Assembly (NCBI RefSeq): GCF_000152265.2
Contig: NC_021592.1
Span: 124,001 to 188,000, forward strand
Direction: 5' to 3'
Source: Ferroplasma acidarmanus Fer1
GTDB lineage: Archaea; Thermoplasmatota; Thermoplasmata; Thermoplasmatales; Thermoplasmataceae
Length of the DNA: 64,000 nucleotides
Position numbers and translations under genes: made by a program. The notes beneath the pieces were generated by a model that saw only the letters and a program-made list of their open reading frames with translations, searched no databases and was not told the origin of the DNA. This document shows, piece after piece, positions 54,536-63,642 of the stretch; positions within the stretch are counted from its first letter, which is position 1; the number at the start of each line of letters is the position of its first letter.

Positions 54536-55684
54536 TCAATCCTTTCCTGCTTTCCATGAATACATATAATTTTTATCCTTTACAGATTCAGCTTTTTCCG
54601 TTGGCATAAGCCATTTATATGACTCTACCATAATTGCAACTTCGTCCGTTTTTGTTTCTCCCAGACTATTTCCTACAACTCCAGGCTGCGGTCCGTGGAT
54701 TATTCCGTGCACATGCATGGTTATTGATTTCTCTCCTATGCCCGTTCTGCTCATAAAGTTCCCAGAAGAGTAGAATATAAGTTCATCCGAATCAATATTA
54801 TTGTGGTAATATGGTATGGGTATTGCCCTTTCGTGGAAGTCAAATAATCTCGGAAGAAAAGCGCCTATCATAAAATGTTCTGCTTCGAACACTGTGTGGA
54901 CAGGCGGTGGCATGTGCAATTTACCTACAATAGGTGCAAATTTGTCTATATTTATTGTGAATGGGTACAGATAACCATCATAGCCCTCTAAATCCAGTAC
55001 AGGGTAAGTTCTGGAAATATTAAGATAGTAACTGCCGTAGTCAACCATTATATGGTATTCGCCGGGAGATTCAGTGCTTTCATGAAATTCGGGGATTTCA
55101 ATATCCCTTGTGTAATATGGCATGCCCTCTTTTATCTGCCCGTATTTATTCATGTAATGTGCAGGTATATCCATATGGTCTGATGAAATTGTGAAAAAGA
55201 AGAAAGACCGCTCATCCATAACTGCACGGTATGTTGTTCCCCTTGGAATATAAATGAAATCCCCTTTCCTGAATTTAAGTGTGCCAAATGGTGATTCAAT
55301 GGAACCTTTCCCGGATTGCACATAAAAGACCTCATCGCAGAGGGCATTCCTGAAATAGGCATCTGGGGTTGAGTCTGTATCTATTACTCCTGTGCTTGTG
55401 GAATCATTATAGAAAAGAGTCTGCCTGCCGGTGTAAAAATTATTAAGTTTTCCAAGCAATCCGGCCTTTATATGCCTGTGTTCTACAAGATCTACCTTGG
55501 ATAATTTTTCCCTGTATTCCACAGAGGTTTTTTCAATTTCTGCCGGGTCATATTTATGATATAGCAATGAGTATTTTCCATCAAATGCCTTCAATCCGAA
55601 TAGCTCTTCCTTAAAAATATGTGACCTGTCATCGTATGTATGGCGTTGTTCAGGCACCTTCCCTTTTTTTACATAATAAACCAT
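54536..55684 (-). CDS. hmgA: Homogentisate 1,2-dioxygenase
   Basis: 382 residues, the shorter prokaryotic form. MVYYVKKGKVPEQRHT opens it; NALCDEVFYVQSGKGSIESPFGTL marks the cupin core; the iron ligands are expected in PPPVHTVFEAEHFMIGAFLPR (His, Glu) and the later HGIIHGPQPG (His). It opens the homogentisate ring to maleylacetoacetate with oxygen. Last gene of the three-gene operon hpd-fah-hmgA: its start lies right against the fah stop. Confidence 0.93.
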   Translation of the reverse strand: MVYYVKKGKVPEQRHTYDDRSHIFKEELFGLKAFDGKYSLLYHKYDPAEIEKTSVEYREKLSKVDLVEHRHIKAGLLGKLNNFYTGRQTLFYNDSTSTGVIDTDSTPDAYFRNALCDEVFYVQSGKGSIESPFGTLKFRKGDFIYIPRGTTYRAVMDERSFFFFTISSDHMDIPAHYMNKYGQIKEGMPYYTRDIEIPEFHESTESPGEYHIMVDYGSYYLNISRTYPVLDLEGYDGYLYPFTINIDKFAPIVGKLHMPPPVHTVFEAEHFMIGAFLPRLFDFHERAIPIPYYHNNIDSDELIFYSSGNFMSRTGIGEKSITMHVHGIIHGPQPGVVGNSLGETKTDEVAIMVESYKWLMPTEKAESVKDKNYMYSWKAGKD

Positions 55685-56572
55685 TTATACCACCCTGTTA
55701 ACTAAATTGCCTAATTGTGGAGATTCCAGTATTACTTCATCCCCGGCCTTAAGCCAGCCATATTTCTCCGGGCCAAGTTCAAGGATGCAGCCTGTGCCAA
55801 ATGTTCCGCTTCCTATTACATCGCCGGGCAACAGAGGTACTGATTCAGATGCCCGTTCCAGCAGTTCTGAAAAGCTGAAATAAATATTCTTTAGATTATT
55901 GTGGGAGTATAATTTTCCATTAACATAGCCCTTAAGCTCTATATTGATTTTTCCGCCTTCTGATCCACTGAGTATTTCATCCTTTGTCACAAGGAATGGC
56001 CCGAATGATGTGGCATAATCCTTTCCCTTGGCAGGGCCGAGCATTACTTTCATCTCCTCCTTCTGGATATCCCGGAGGCTCCAGTCATTCATTGTTATGA
56101 AACCGAATATGGAATCCATGCATTTTTCATGGCAGTCAATAGTTCTGTTTCCTATGACAGCAGCAACTTCCATTTCATAGTCAAAGGCTTTGCTTTTTTC
56201 AGGATATTTAATTTCATATCCCGATGGATAAACATTGGGTGTGCATGAAAAGTAGAAAACAGGAAAATCGTACCATTCTTTGATCATATCCAGGCCCTTA
56301 TTCTTTCTTGCATTTTTTACATGGTCTTCAAAGGCATAGAAATCTCGCACCGACCTCATTCCCGGGATGGGTACACCATATTTTATCGTTTCCGGTTTTA
56401 TGGCATACTTATCATCCAGCTTTAAATTTATAATTTTACTGTAGAGATTATAGAATTCACTCACAAGTTCATCTTCCTGCATATTCAGCATTGGAGCCAT
56501 TTCGAAATATTTTCCTTCATGGTATATGCAGTACCGGTAAGACCCTGAATATTCAATAAGGCAGATCTTCAT
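55685..56572 (-). CDS. Fumarylacetoacetase-family hydrolase
   Basis: 295 residues. Visible are RSVRDFYAFEDHVKNAR, FYFSCTPNVYPSGYEI, the metal-binding acidic cluster FDYEMEVAAVIG, GFITMNDWSLRDIQ, and GSGTFGTGCILELG near the end, all fumarylacetoacetate hydrolase features. In this operon it should split fumarylacetoacetate (or maleylacetoacetate directly) into fumarate and acetoacetate. No maleylacetoacetate isomerase gene is adjacent, so either it is elsewhere or this enzyme accepts the maleyl isomer. It overlaps hpd by 4 bp and touches hmgA. Confidence 0.9.
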   Translation of the reverse strand: MKICLIEYSGSYRYCIYHEGKYFEMAPMLNMQEDELVSEFYNLYSKIINLKLDDKYAIKPETIKYGVPIPGMRSVRDFYAFEDHVKNARKNKGLDMIKEWYDFPVFYFSCTPNVYPSGYEIKYPEKSKAFDYEMEVAAVIGNRTIDCHEKCMDSIFGFITMNDWSLRDIQKEEMKVMLGPAKGKDYATSFGPFLVTKDEILSGSEGGKINIELKGYVNGKLYSHNNLKNIYFSFSELLERASESVPLLPGDVIGSGTFGTGCILELGPEKYGWLKAGDEVILESPQLGNLVNRVV

Positions 56573-57648
56573 AGATTCCCTCTCATGGCCTGATCTCTTT
56601 CAATAGATTCGAAGAGGGCCTTAAAGTTACCGGCGCCAAATGATTTTGCCCCTTTCCTTTCTATGACTTCGAAGAATACTGTGGGTCTGTCTGTCAGTGG
56701 TTTTGTAAATATCTGGAGCAGGTATCCATCATCATCGCGGTCTACAAGTATATTGAGTTTCTTGAGTTCTTCAATATCCTCATCCACATTGCCTACCCTT
56801 TCAGTTAATGTGTCATAGTATGAGGCAGGAGTCTGCAGGAATTGTATTCCATTCTGCTTCATCTTTGATACAGTTTCTATTATATTATCCGTTTTTAGTG
56901 CTATATGTTGCACTCCCTGTGAATTGTAATAATCAAGATATTCCTGTATCTGTGATTTTTTTAATCCCTGTGCCGGTTCATTTATTGGAAATACTATATT
57001 GTCGTTATATTTGACAACCTTGGACCTTAGGGCAGAATAGTCAGTCCTGATCATTTTGTCATCAAATGTTACAAGCTGGCTAAAATTCATATTTTTAATA
57101 TAGTAATTAACCCACTGGTCCATTTCACCTTCGTAGACGTTCCCGACAACATGGTCAACCTTGTATATTCCAGTGTCAGCGGTATGTGTATCTTCTTCCC
57201 TGTACCCGGGGAGAAAGCCCTTATAATCTCCCTTTTCTATCATAGTATGTATTGTATCGCCATAAGTTTGCATTACAGCCCTCCTGATTTTTCCATTATC
57301 GTCTTTCTCCTCTTTAATTGATGAAACTTTAATGTTTCTGGATTCCAGGTGCTTTTTGGTAAATTCTATATCATCCACTTCCAGTGATATGTCCCTGACC
57401 CCATCGCCATGAAGGCTTATTGAATCATTTATTTCAGAATGCTTTTCCATTGAACTGGAGAACACAAGATTTATGTCACCTTTGTTCAATACATAGGAAG
57501 ATTTGCCACGGTTTCCTGTTTCAAGCCCTGAGTAAGCTTTAAGGTCAAGCCCCAGCCCCCTTTCCATAAAATATGACCATGTCTTGGCACTGGAAACATA
57601 GAACTCTATATGGTTTATTTTTTTAAAAAGTTCGTCATTATTATACAT
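56569..57648 (-). CDS. hpd: 4-Hydroxyphenylpyruvate dioxygenase
   Basis: 359 residues with the tandem vicinal-oxygen-chelate architecture. Iron ligands are VDHVVGNV (His, about 168), VQHIALK (His, about 246) and FFEVIER (Glu, about 327); the C-terminal GAKSFGAGNFKALFESIERDQ is the conserved gating helix. It converts the transamination product of tyrosine to homogentisate, the first committed step of the pathway. First gene of the operon, with a leaderless-type TATA box at 57668-57678, and divergent from the acetoacetyl-CoA synthetase gene. Confidence 0.94.
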   Translation of the reverse strand: MYNNDELFKKINHIEFYVSSAKTWSYFMERGLGLDLKAYSGLETGNRGKSSYVLNKGDINLVFSSSMEKHSEINDSISLHGDGVRDISLEVDDIEFTKKHLESRNIKVSSIKEEKDDNGKIRRAVMQTYGDTIHTMIEKGDYKGFLPGYREEDTHTADTGIYKVDHVVGNVYEGEMDQWVNYYIKNMNFSQLVTFDDKMIRTDYSALRSKVVKYNDNIVFPINEPAQGLKKSQIQEYLDYYNSQGVQHIALKTDNIIETVSKMKQNGIQFLQTPASYYDTLTERVGNVDEDIEELKKLNILVDRDDDGYLLQIFTKPLTDRPTVFFEVIERKGAKSFGAGNFKALFESIERDQAMRGNL

Positions 57649-57667
57649 AGAGGCTTATTTACATTAT

Positions 57668-57678
57668 AAAATATAAAC
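57668..57678 (-). promoter_or_regulatory. TATA box of hpd-fah-hmgA operon
   Basis: Minus-strand GTTTATATTTT centred 25 bp before the hpd ATG at 57648. Confidence 0.55.
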
Positions 57679-57695
57679 TTTACGGTAATTATATA

Positions 57696-57714
57696 TGCAT
57701 GATAGTATCATGCA
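57696..57714. promoter_or_regulatory. 19-bp palindromic candidate operator
   Basis: TGCATGATAGTATCATGCA: two 8-bp arms in perfect inverse order around AGT. It lies 18 bp outside the hpd TATA box and 24 bp outside the one of the divergent gene. The position, directly between two promoters of one pathway, suits a common regulator binding as a dimer. Confidence 0.6.
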
Positions 57715-57738
57715 CGAACACATATGCTCCAAAGCAAT

Positions 57739-57751
57739 TTATTTATATAAA
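57739..57751 (+). promoter_or_regulatory. TATA box of acetoacetyl-CoA synthetase gene
   Basis: TTTATTTATATAA centred about 24 bp before the ATG at 57768, implying a leaderless message. Confidence 0.55.
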
Positions 57752-57767
57752 GATATGTTGAAGCATT

Positions 57768-59708
57768 ATGGATGCAGGGGTAAAAACACTCTGGGAACCT
57801 GGAAATGAATATAAAGAAAAATCAACAATGAATCAATTTTTAAATTATGTAAATACCAATAATCATACGAATATGAATAGTTATAAGGAGCTCTGGGAAT
57901 GGTCTGTAAAAAATCCTGAAATCTTCTGGATATCACTGGCAGACTTCTCCGGGCTGGATTTAGGGGAATACAATTCTATATTATCTGAAAACAATGTAAA
58001 TGCCAGATGGTTTGAAGGAGCAAGGGTTAATTATGCCGATCGTGTGTACAGAATGCGTAACATAGAAAAGGCTGCTATTATTTCATATAATGAGGAAGGA
58101 AAAGAGCAGGTTATAACTTACCATAGCCTGTGGCAAAAAGTTTCTTCTCTCGCTGCATATTTTCAAAGCAATGGAATAGCTGCCAGTGACACTGTCTGCG
58201 CATATATCGGGAATATACCGGAAGCGGTGATAACTTTACTTGCAACAGCATCTATAGGGGCAATATGGTCATCATGCTCTCCCGATTTCGGCATTAAAGG
58301 TGTTATTGAGCGATTCTCACAGATTTCACCTAAGGTGTTGATAGTTTCACCGGAATACTCATACAACGGCAAATTATATGACAGGACTGAAAATGCAATT
58401 AAAATTTTGAAAGCACTTCCTGAAGTTCGGATTGCAATAACTACTGGAAATAAAGAAATACATGATTTCACAAAGATGAATTCAATTCCAGACAGCAGAA
58501 GTGAGTTCGTCCCAATAAAAGTTGAATTTTCACATCCACTATGGATACTTTATTCCTCAGGTACAACAGGAAAACCTAAAGCAATTGTGCACGGACATGG
58601 GGGGATACTCCTGGAACATTTGAAGGTAATAATGCTGCATATGAATATTAAGGAAAATAGTGTATTCACATGGGCCACCACAACAGGGTGGATGATGTGG
58701 AATGTCCTTGTAGGCGGGCTCCTGGCCGGCTCAACTATATTGCTCTACGACGGAAGCCTTTCATATCCGGATACAGGCATACTATGGAAACTATCTGAAA
58801 AATATGGTATAACACATTTAGGTGTCAGTGCTGCTTATATCGGGTCATTGATGGATTCCAGGATAAAAATTAAGGATCATTATCAGCTGGATAAACTCGA
58901 GTTTATAGGGTCAACGGGCAGCCCATTATCCCCTGATGCTTTTGAATTCGTATATGAAAACATTAAAGGTAATGTATGGCTTTCATCTTTAAGCGGTGGA
59001 ACCGACCTCTGTTCTGCCATCTGTCTTGGTTCGCCCACATTGCCCGTATATAGTGGCATGCTCCAGTGCAGGGGCCTCGGAGCACATGTAGAGGCACTTG
59101 ATCCGGATGGAAAGCCAGTAATAAATGAAAAAGGGGAACTTGCGATAATGGATCCGATGCCAGACATGCCAGTATTTTTCTGGAACGACCCGGATAAAAC
59201 CCGTTACTATGAGAGTTATTATAACTTTTATCCAGGCATATGGAGGCACGGTGATTATATTTCCATAGATGATGAGGGCAGGGTAATAATCTATGGTAGG
59301 TCAGATGCAATATTGAACCGTAACGGCATAAGGATAGGAACAGGCGAGATATATTCATCCCTCAATGGGATTGAAATGGTGGATGATTCCATTGTAATAG
59401 GTTATACAGATTCCAGGAAAATATACAGAATAACACTTTTTGTAGTTCTAAGAGGGAATGCAAAACTGGACGATAATCTGATTGGAACCATTAAAAGTAA
59501 AATCAGGGATGACCTTTCACCCAGGCACGTTCCGGATTATATTTTGCAAGCTCCTTCAGTGCCTTATACTTTAAATGGGAAGAAAATGGAAGTTCCTGTG
59601 AGAAGAATTCTGGAAGGTGCATTGCCAGGAGATATTTTAAACAGGGATTCCGTAAAAAATCCTGATTCACTGGATTATTATGTTGCAGTAGGGAAAACTA
59701 TTTTCTGA
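57768..59708 (+). CDS. Acetoacetyl-CoA synthetase
   Basis: 646 residues, the length of acetoacetate-CoA ligases. The N-terminal ACAS domain starts with LWEPGNEYKEKSTMNQFL; ARWFEGARVNYADR follows; the P-loop LYSSGTTGKPKAIVHGHGG is at about 260; TTTGWMMWN, GGTDLC, and GRSDAILNRNGIRIGTGEIY near 510 are adenylation motifs; Lys in YTLNGKKMEVPVRR near 605 is the expected catalytic lysine. It activates acetoacetate, the product of tyrosine breakdown, so the divergent arrangement with hpd-fah-hmgA links catabolic output to CoA metabolism. Confidence 0.92.
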   Translation: MDAGVKTLWEPGNEYKEKSTMNQFLNYVNTNNHTNMNSYKELWEWSVKNPEIFWISLADFSGLDLGEYNSILSENNVNARWFEGARVNYADRVYRMRNIEKAAIISYNEEGKEQVITYHSLWQKVSSLAAYFQSNGIAASDTVCAYIGNIPEAVITLLATASIGAIWSSCSPDFGIKGVIERFSQISPKVLIVSPEYSYNGKLYDRTENAIKILKALPEVRIAITTGNKEIHDFTKMNSIPDSRSEFVPIKVEFSHPLWILYSSGTTGKPKAIVHGHGGILLEHLKVIMLHMNIKENSVFTWATTTGWMMWNVLVGGLLAGSTILLYDGSLSYPDTGILWKLSEKYGITHLGVSAAYIGSLMDSRIKIKDHYQLDKLEFIGSTGSPLSPDAFEFVYENIKGNVWLSSLSGGTDLCSAICLGSPTLPVYSGMLQCRGLGAHVEALDPDGKPVINEKGELAIMDPMPDMPVFFWNDPDKTRYYESYYNFYPGIWRHGDYISIDDEGRVIIYGRSDAILNRNGIRIGTGEIYSSLNGIEMVDDSIVIGYTDSRKIYRITLFVVLRGNAKLDDNLIGTIKSKIRDDLSPRHVPDYILQAPSVPYTLNGKKMEVPVRRILEGALPGDILNRDSVKNPDSLDYYVAVGKTIF

Positions 59709-59752
59709 TTTCTCTGTCGTTATAATTTTATAGATATTGCCGATGCACAGGT

Positions 59753-60682
59753 ATGGCAAAAATCAATAGTGAAAATGGAAATAAGCTGTATAACACTGAA
59801 AGCGACCTATCCTCTGTTTTTGGCAAGGATGACCAGAGGGGAAACCTGAACCTGATTGATAATATAAAGGTAATAAAATCACTTAAAATACCTGAGACTG
59901 GAAAAGTATATCGCATGTCACATACTATTTACAATGGAATGGCAGACAGGCCAACACACGGCCCCTATTTCTTTGATATTATGTTGAGGCCCTATGATAA
60001 TGGCTTTACTGAAAAATATGCCAATAAATACGGGCCTTCACTTGGCAGGCTTGAAATGTGTGACCATACCGGAACACATTTTGATGCACTTTCCCATATG
60101 GCTTATGATGGGAAGTTTTTCAACAATATACCCGTAAATGAGGTAATTACAAATACAGGCTATAAAAAGCTTGGAGTAGAAAATGCAGGGCCAATTATAA
60201 CGGGCGGAATAATGGTTGATGCAGCTGCAGCCAGTGGCACTGATATTCTGGAGGGCGGATATCCTATTACTGTGAAGGAAGTTAAAAATTTCCTGAAAGA
60301 TAACAGCATAACCCCGGAGCCAGGTGATGCAATGTTCTTCCATACCGGGGCCTCTTCAATGTTTTCAAATCCTGGCAAATACGATAAATTTTATGATTCT
60401 TCTCCTGGAATAGGGTACGATCTTGCAAGGTATTTAAGCGAGCTAAAAATTTCAGTAACAGGAAGTGATACTCCTTCATCTGAAGTTGTTCCTCCCGAGG
60501 ATGGAAATACAAGATTGCCTGTCCACCAGTATTTAATTGCAAAAGCTGGTATACATATAATAGACAACCTTAGCCTCCACAGGATGGCAAAGGACAGGGC
60601 TTACCGTTTCCTATTTGTATGTTCTCCCATACCTTTCAAGGGAGCCACAGCATCACCTGTTTCCCCTGTTGCAATAGTATAA
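59753..60682 (+). CDS. Cyclase-family metal hydrolase (kynurenine formamidase-like)
   Basis: 309 residues. DHTGTHFDALSHM is the zinc-binding H-x-G-T-H-x-D-x-x-x-H signature of the cyclase/formamidase family; MSHTIYNGMADRPTHGP and GSDTPSSEVVPP also match the group. Members hydrolyse N-formylkynurenine, isatin or similar amides and lactones. It lies 44 bp behind the acetoacetyl-CoA synthetase gene and is probably co-transcribed, which suggests a substrate in aromatic or amino-acid catabolism. No tryptophan dioxygenase or kynureninase is visible, so kynurenine cannot be claimed. Confidence 0.85.
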   Translation: MAKINSENGNKLYNTESDLSSVFGKDDQRGNLNLIDNIKVIKSLKIPETGKVYRMSHTIYNGMADRPTHGPYFFDIMLRPYDNGFTEKYANKYGPSLGRLEMCDHTGTHFDALSHMAYDGKFFNNIPVNEVITNTGYKKLGVENAGPIITGGIMVDAAAASGTDILEGGYPITVKEVKNFLKDNSITPEPGDAMFFHTGASSMFSNPGKYDKFYDSSPGIGYDLARYLSELKISVTGSDTPSSEVVPPEDGNTRLPVHQYLIAKAGIHIIDNLSLHRMAKDRAYRFLFVCSPIPFKGATASPVSPVAIV

Positions 60683-60684
60683 AT

Positions 60685-61599
60685 TTATTTTGCTTCCTGT
60701 TTCATTTTCTCATTTTTGTATAATTTCATCACGCTATATTTTCTCATAAAGAGCGATGCGATGGAAACTTTAATTTCATATGACCTGGATTCCAGTGTTG
60801 GTGTATATAGCAAAACCAGGTAATCTTTAAATCCTGCTGTTTTTCCACCAAAAATATTCAGTCTAATCCTTGTAAAGCTGATTTTATGCTTGAGAATTCC
60901 CAGGGTTTCTCTGGAGTGAAAAATGGAGAGCATCTGAATATATGAATTGAGTATAATATTCAGGGAATTGTGGGAAAATTCAATAAAAGAATTAAAATCG
61001 GTGAAAGAATGTGTTACACTTTGATCTGTAACCCGGTAATATGTTAGTTCCCTGCTGTCAATCTCCAGTTCCATCCCTGATTCCTTTGCATATAAATAAA
61101 TCAATGTGTCAATGCTTTTTGATACATTTCCAAATGCTTCACCGTTAATGATTTCCCTCCGAATAGATATTGAAGACATATTAAAATCTGGATTTCTGTT
61201 ATAATAGGACAGTGGTTTCCCGTCTCTGTCTATTGCTGTAAAATTATTATGCAAATAGCATAGATTATTGCTCTCTTTAAACTTATTTAATACATATTCA
61301 AGTTTTTCCCGGTAAAACATATCATCGTCATCCAGAAAACATAGAATATTCCCCCTGGCGATCCCGATTGCTTCTATTATCTTTCCAGAGAGCGTTTCAT
61401 TTTCACTATAAATATTAATTACATTATACTCTTCTGCAAAAGCGTCAATATTTGTATCCCGGAAGTTTTTAACAATAATTATTTCGTATAATTGCCGTGA
61501 AAGTGATTGCTCAGTTGTTGACTTTAAAGCGTCCAGAACGTATTGCCTTCTATTATATGCTGTAATTATGACAGATATGTAATTATTTGATTTCGCCAT
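60685..61599 (-). CDS. Family 2 glycosyltransferase
   Basis: 304 residues from ATG at 61599, chosen because GGTGA lies five bases upstream; an in-frame ATG at 61644 adds 15 residues without such a site. YISVIITAYNRRQYVLDALKS opens the GT-A fold and CFLDDDDMFYREKL carries the DxD metal site. The C-terminal half lacks membrane segments and includes a basic tail. It transfers a sugar from a nucleotide donor to a cell-surface glycan, in keeping with the flippase gene just upstream on the same strand (72 bp from the alternative start). Confidence 0.87.
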   Translation of the reverse strand: MAKSNNYISVIITAYNRRQYVLDALKSTTEQSLSRQLYEIIIVKNFRDTNIDAFAEEYNVINIYSENETLSGKIIEAIGIARGNILCFLDDDDMFYREKLEYVLNKFKESNNLCYLHNNFTAIDRDGKPLSYYNRNPDFNMSSISIRREIINGEAFGNVSKSIDTLIYLYAKESGMELEIDSRELTYYRVTDQSVTHSFTDFNSFIEFSHNSLNIILNSYIQMLSIFHSRETLGILKHKISFTRIRLNIFGGKTAGFKDYLVLLYTPTLESRSYEIKVSIASLFMRKYSVMKLYKNEKMKQEAK

Positions 61600-61716
61600 A
61601 AGGGTCACCGCACTAACTATTTTACTGCAAATATTTGTTAACATTTATACAGTTATTATGCACATTGTTTCCTATAGAGTTCCATTACAGTATTATTTTT
61701 AAAGATTGCCATGCAA

Positions 61717-63288
61717 TTATTTAATAAATCTGAAGAGCCGGTCATAGTTTCCATTGTGTTCATTGTATGCCATGCGCTTTGCCATGTATCTCAGTGTGCC
61801 AAAACGTTCCGGTATTACAGATATTATATATCCCATTTCCTCCTGGCTTATCAGATGGAACACCTTGATTTCTACTAGATAGATCAAAAGCCCGGCCAGT
61901 ATATATATGAAAATATTTATCATTGTATATGGGAATAAGCCCTGTATCGTAAATATTATGCCGAACATAATTATAGCCGAAATCCATATTTTTATTACTC
62001 TGGAAATATCATAATTATTTACAGAAAACTTCCTTGCATAATAATAAACTATGCTAAAATTAACTGCATTCATGGAGGAATAAGCAATTGCAGCGCCTAT
62101 AATATTAAATCTTGGTATGAGTATGACAGAAAGGACAATATTGGATGCCAGTGCAAAACCGGAAGAATAAAGGAATATTCTGGTCTTTCTTATACTGGAG
62201 ATGCCTGATGCAAGAACTGTTGTGCCGATAAAAATGGATGTTATGAACATAATTATAATGAGTGGAATATAAGCTATTGTATAATCTGAGCCTGCAAACT
62301 CATAGAGTATTATTCTCGAAAGTGCGGCTATGCCAAGAGCTGCAGGTATGTAAATAAGTGAGACAATATTCAGAAGAATCCTGATACTTTTTCTGAAACC
62401 TTCTTTATTATCCAGTGAAAAGAATGAGGAAAGCTTTGGAACGAGCAGGTTTGAAACAGGTACCACAAGGAATGTGGCAGCAGATGCTATGATCAGGGCA
62501 AAATTATAAATCCCCAGATATGAAAGATTAATGAAATAGGAAACCACTATCCTGTCAATATATGTGGCGCTGGTTCCCATTATTGATGAAAAAAATAAGG
62601 GAATAGAATAGTAAACAAGATTGCGGTATGGTTCTTTAACCGCTTTTGTCTGCAACCCGCTGAGCCTGTTATACACCTTATAAACAAAAATCATGAAAAG
62701 CATGGCACTTATAATATTAATTGTTGCCAGCCCGGCTATCAGGTATACAGATTTTCCAGTAATAAAAAGCATTGAAAGCGGGAAGAAATAGGTAAAAATA
62801 TTTATGAAAATGTAAATCAGTGAATATTTTTTATACTGGTTTAATCCAAGCAGCATTGAACCGGATACATTTATCATCACAGAACCAGCTATTGCAATTC
62901 CAATAAGCTTGATTGACAGCACATAAGCGCTGCTGTGGAAAAATAATATTGCAATTTCACCTGCAGAGAAGTACATAAAGCCAAAAGCCGCAAGTGCTAA
63001 TATTATTGAAAATGCGATAGTTTGTTTCATTAATTTTATTACAGCGCTATGGTTTTCCCGTGCAATATGGTATGAAAGATAATGCTGGACACCGTTCGAA
63101 AGTCCGAACACAAATACAACAGCCATTATGTTCATTATAGCATATAGCAGAGAGATTGAACCTACTACGGAAACAGGCAGGAGATGTGCTATGAAAAAAT
63201 AAAACAGGCTGGAAGAAATAAACATAGAGGCAACTGCCGAATACTGAAATGTGACGCCAGAACTAAAAGATTCAGTTATATTACCCAA
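61717..63288 (-). CDS. Wzx-like oligosaccharide flippase
   Basis: 523 residues with about 14 membrane segments. The MATE/MVF-type opening (GVTFQYSAVASMFISSSLFYFFIAHLLPVSVVG-like) and repeats in the two halves (GLSNGVQHYLSYHIA, and YSIPLFFSSIMGTSATYIDRIVVSYFI) mark a polysaccharide exporter of the RfbX/Wzx group. It flips lipid-linked oligosaccharides across the membrane for protein N-glycosylation or cell-surface glycan; the adjacent glycosyltransferase supports this. Confidence 0.88.
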   Translation of the reverse strand: MGNITESFSSGVTFQYSAVASMFISSSLFYFFIAHLLPVSVVGSISLLYAIMNIMAVVFVFGLSNGVQHYLSYHIARENHSAVIKLMKQTIAFSIILALAAFGFMYFSAGEIAILFFHSSAYVLSIKLIGIAIAGSVMINVSGSMLLGLNQYKKYSLIYIFINIFTYFFPLSMLFITGKSVYLIAGLATINIISAMLFMIFVYKVYNRLSGLQTKAVKEPYRNLVYYSIPLFFSSIMGTSATYIDRIVVSYFINLSYLGIYNFALIIASAATFLVVPVSNLLVPKLSSFFSLDNKEGFRKSIRILLNIVSLIYIPAALGIAALSRIILYEFAGSDYTIAYIPLIIIMFITSIFIGTTVLASGISSIRKTRIFLYSSGFALASNIVLSVILIPRFNIIGAAIAYSSMNAVNFSIVYYYARKFSVNNYDISRVIKIWISAIIMFGIIFTIQGLFPYTMINIFIYILAGLLIYLVEIKVFHLISQEEMGYIISVIPERFGTLRYMAKRMAYNEHNGNYDRLFRFIK

Positions 63289-63642
63289 TGAATAGGTATA
63301 TAAATTCTAAATAAAAACTTATGCATAAAGATGTCGTTCCTGACTGTCCTGAAATAGGTCCCCATCATTAACATAAACACGGTTCAAATCGTTTATTTTG
63401 CGTATTTATTATATTATTTTTTCATCAGTTTATCACATTATAATCAACACCCAATATAAATCAATGTGCAGAATACCTAATTAACTTTATGAATAATTGA
63501 TACTGACAGATATTCAATTTGTTTTTAAGGTTAATAACATAAACTTTTTATAAATTATAAAAAAACTGCTTTTGAATAGAATATTGTAATGGCCTTTAGT
63601 TATATGATAAAATAAATATATCAATAAAGACTTGGCAGTTAG
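63289..63642. other. Divergent intergenic region, nothing recognised
   Basis: About 354 AT-rich bases with starts facing away on both sides. It should contain the promoters of the flippase and the DUF2079 gene, but AT-richness prevents a sure choice. No repeat or RNA gene was recognised. Confidence 0.3.

Noticed and set aside
59753-60682. Kynurenine pathway enzyme
   Set aside because: The family signature is clear, but no tryptophan dioxygenase or kynureninase lies near, so the specific reaction is not claimed.
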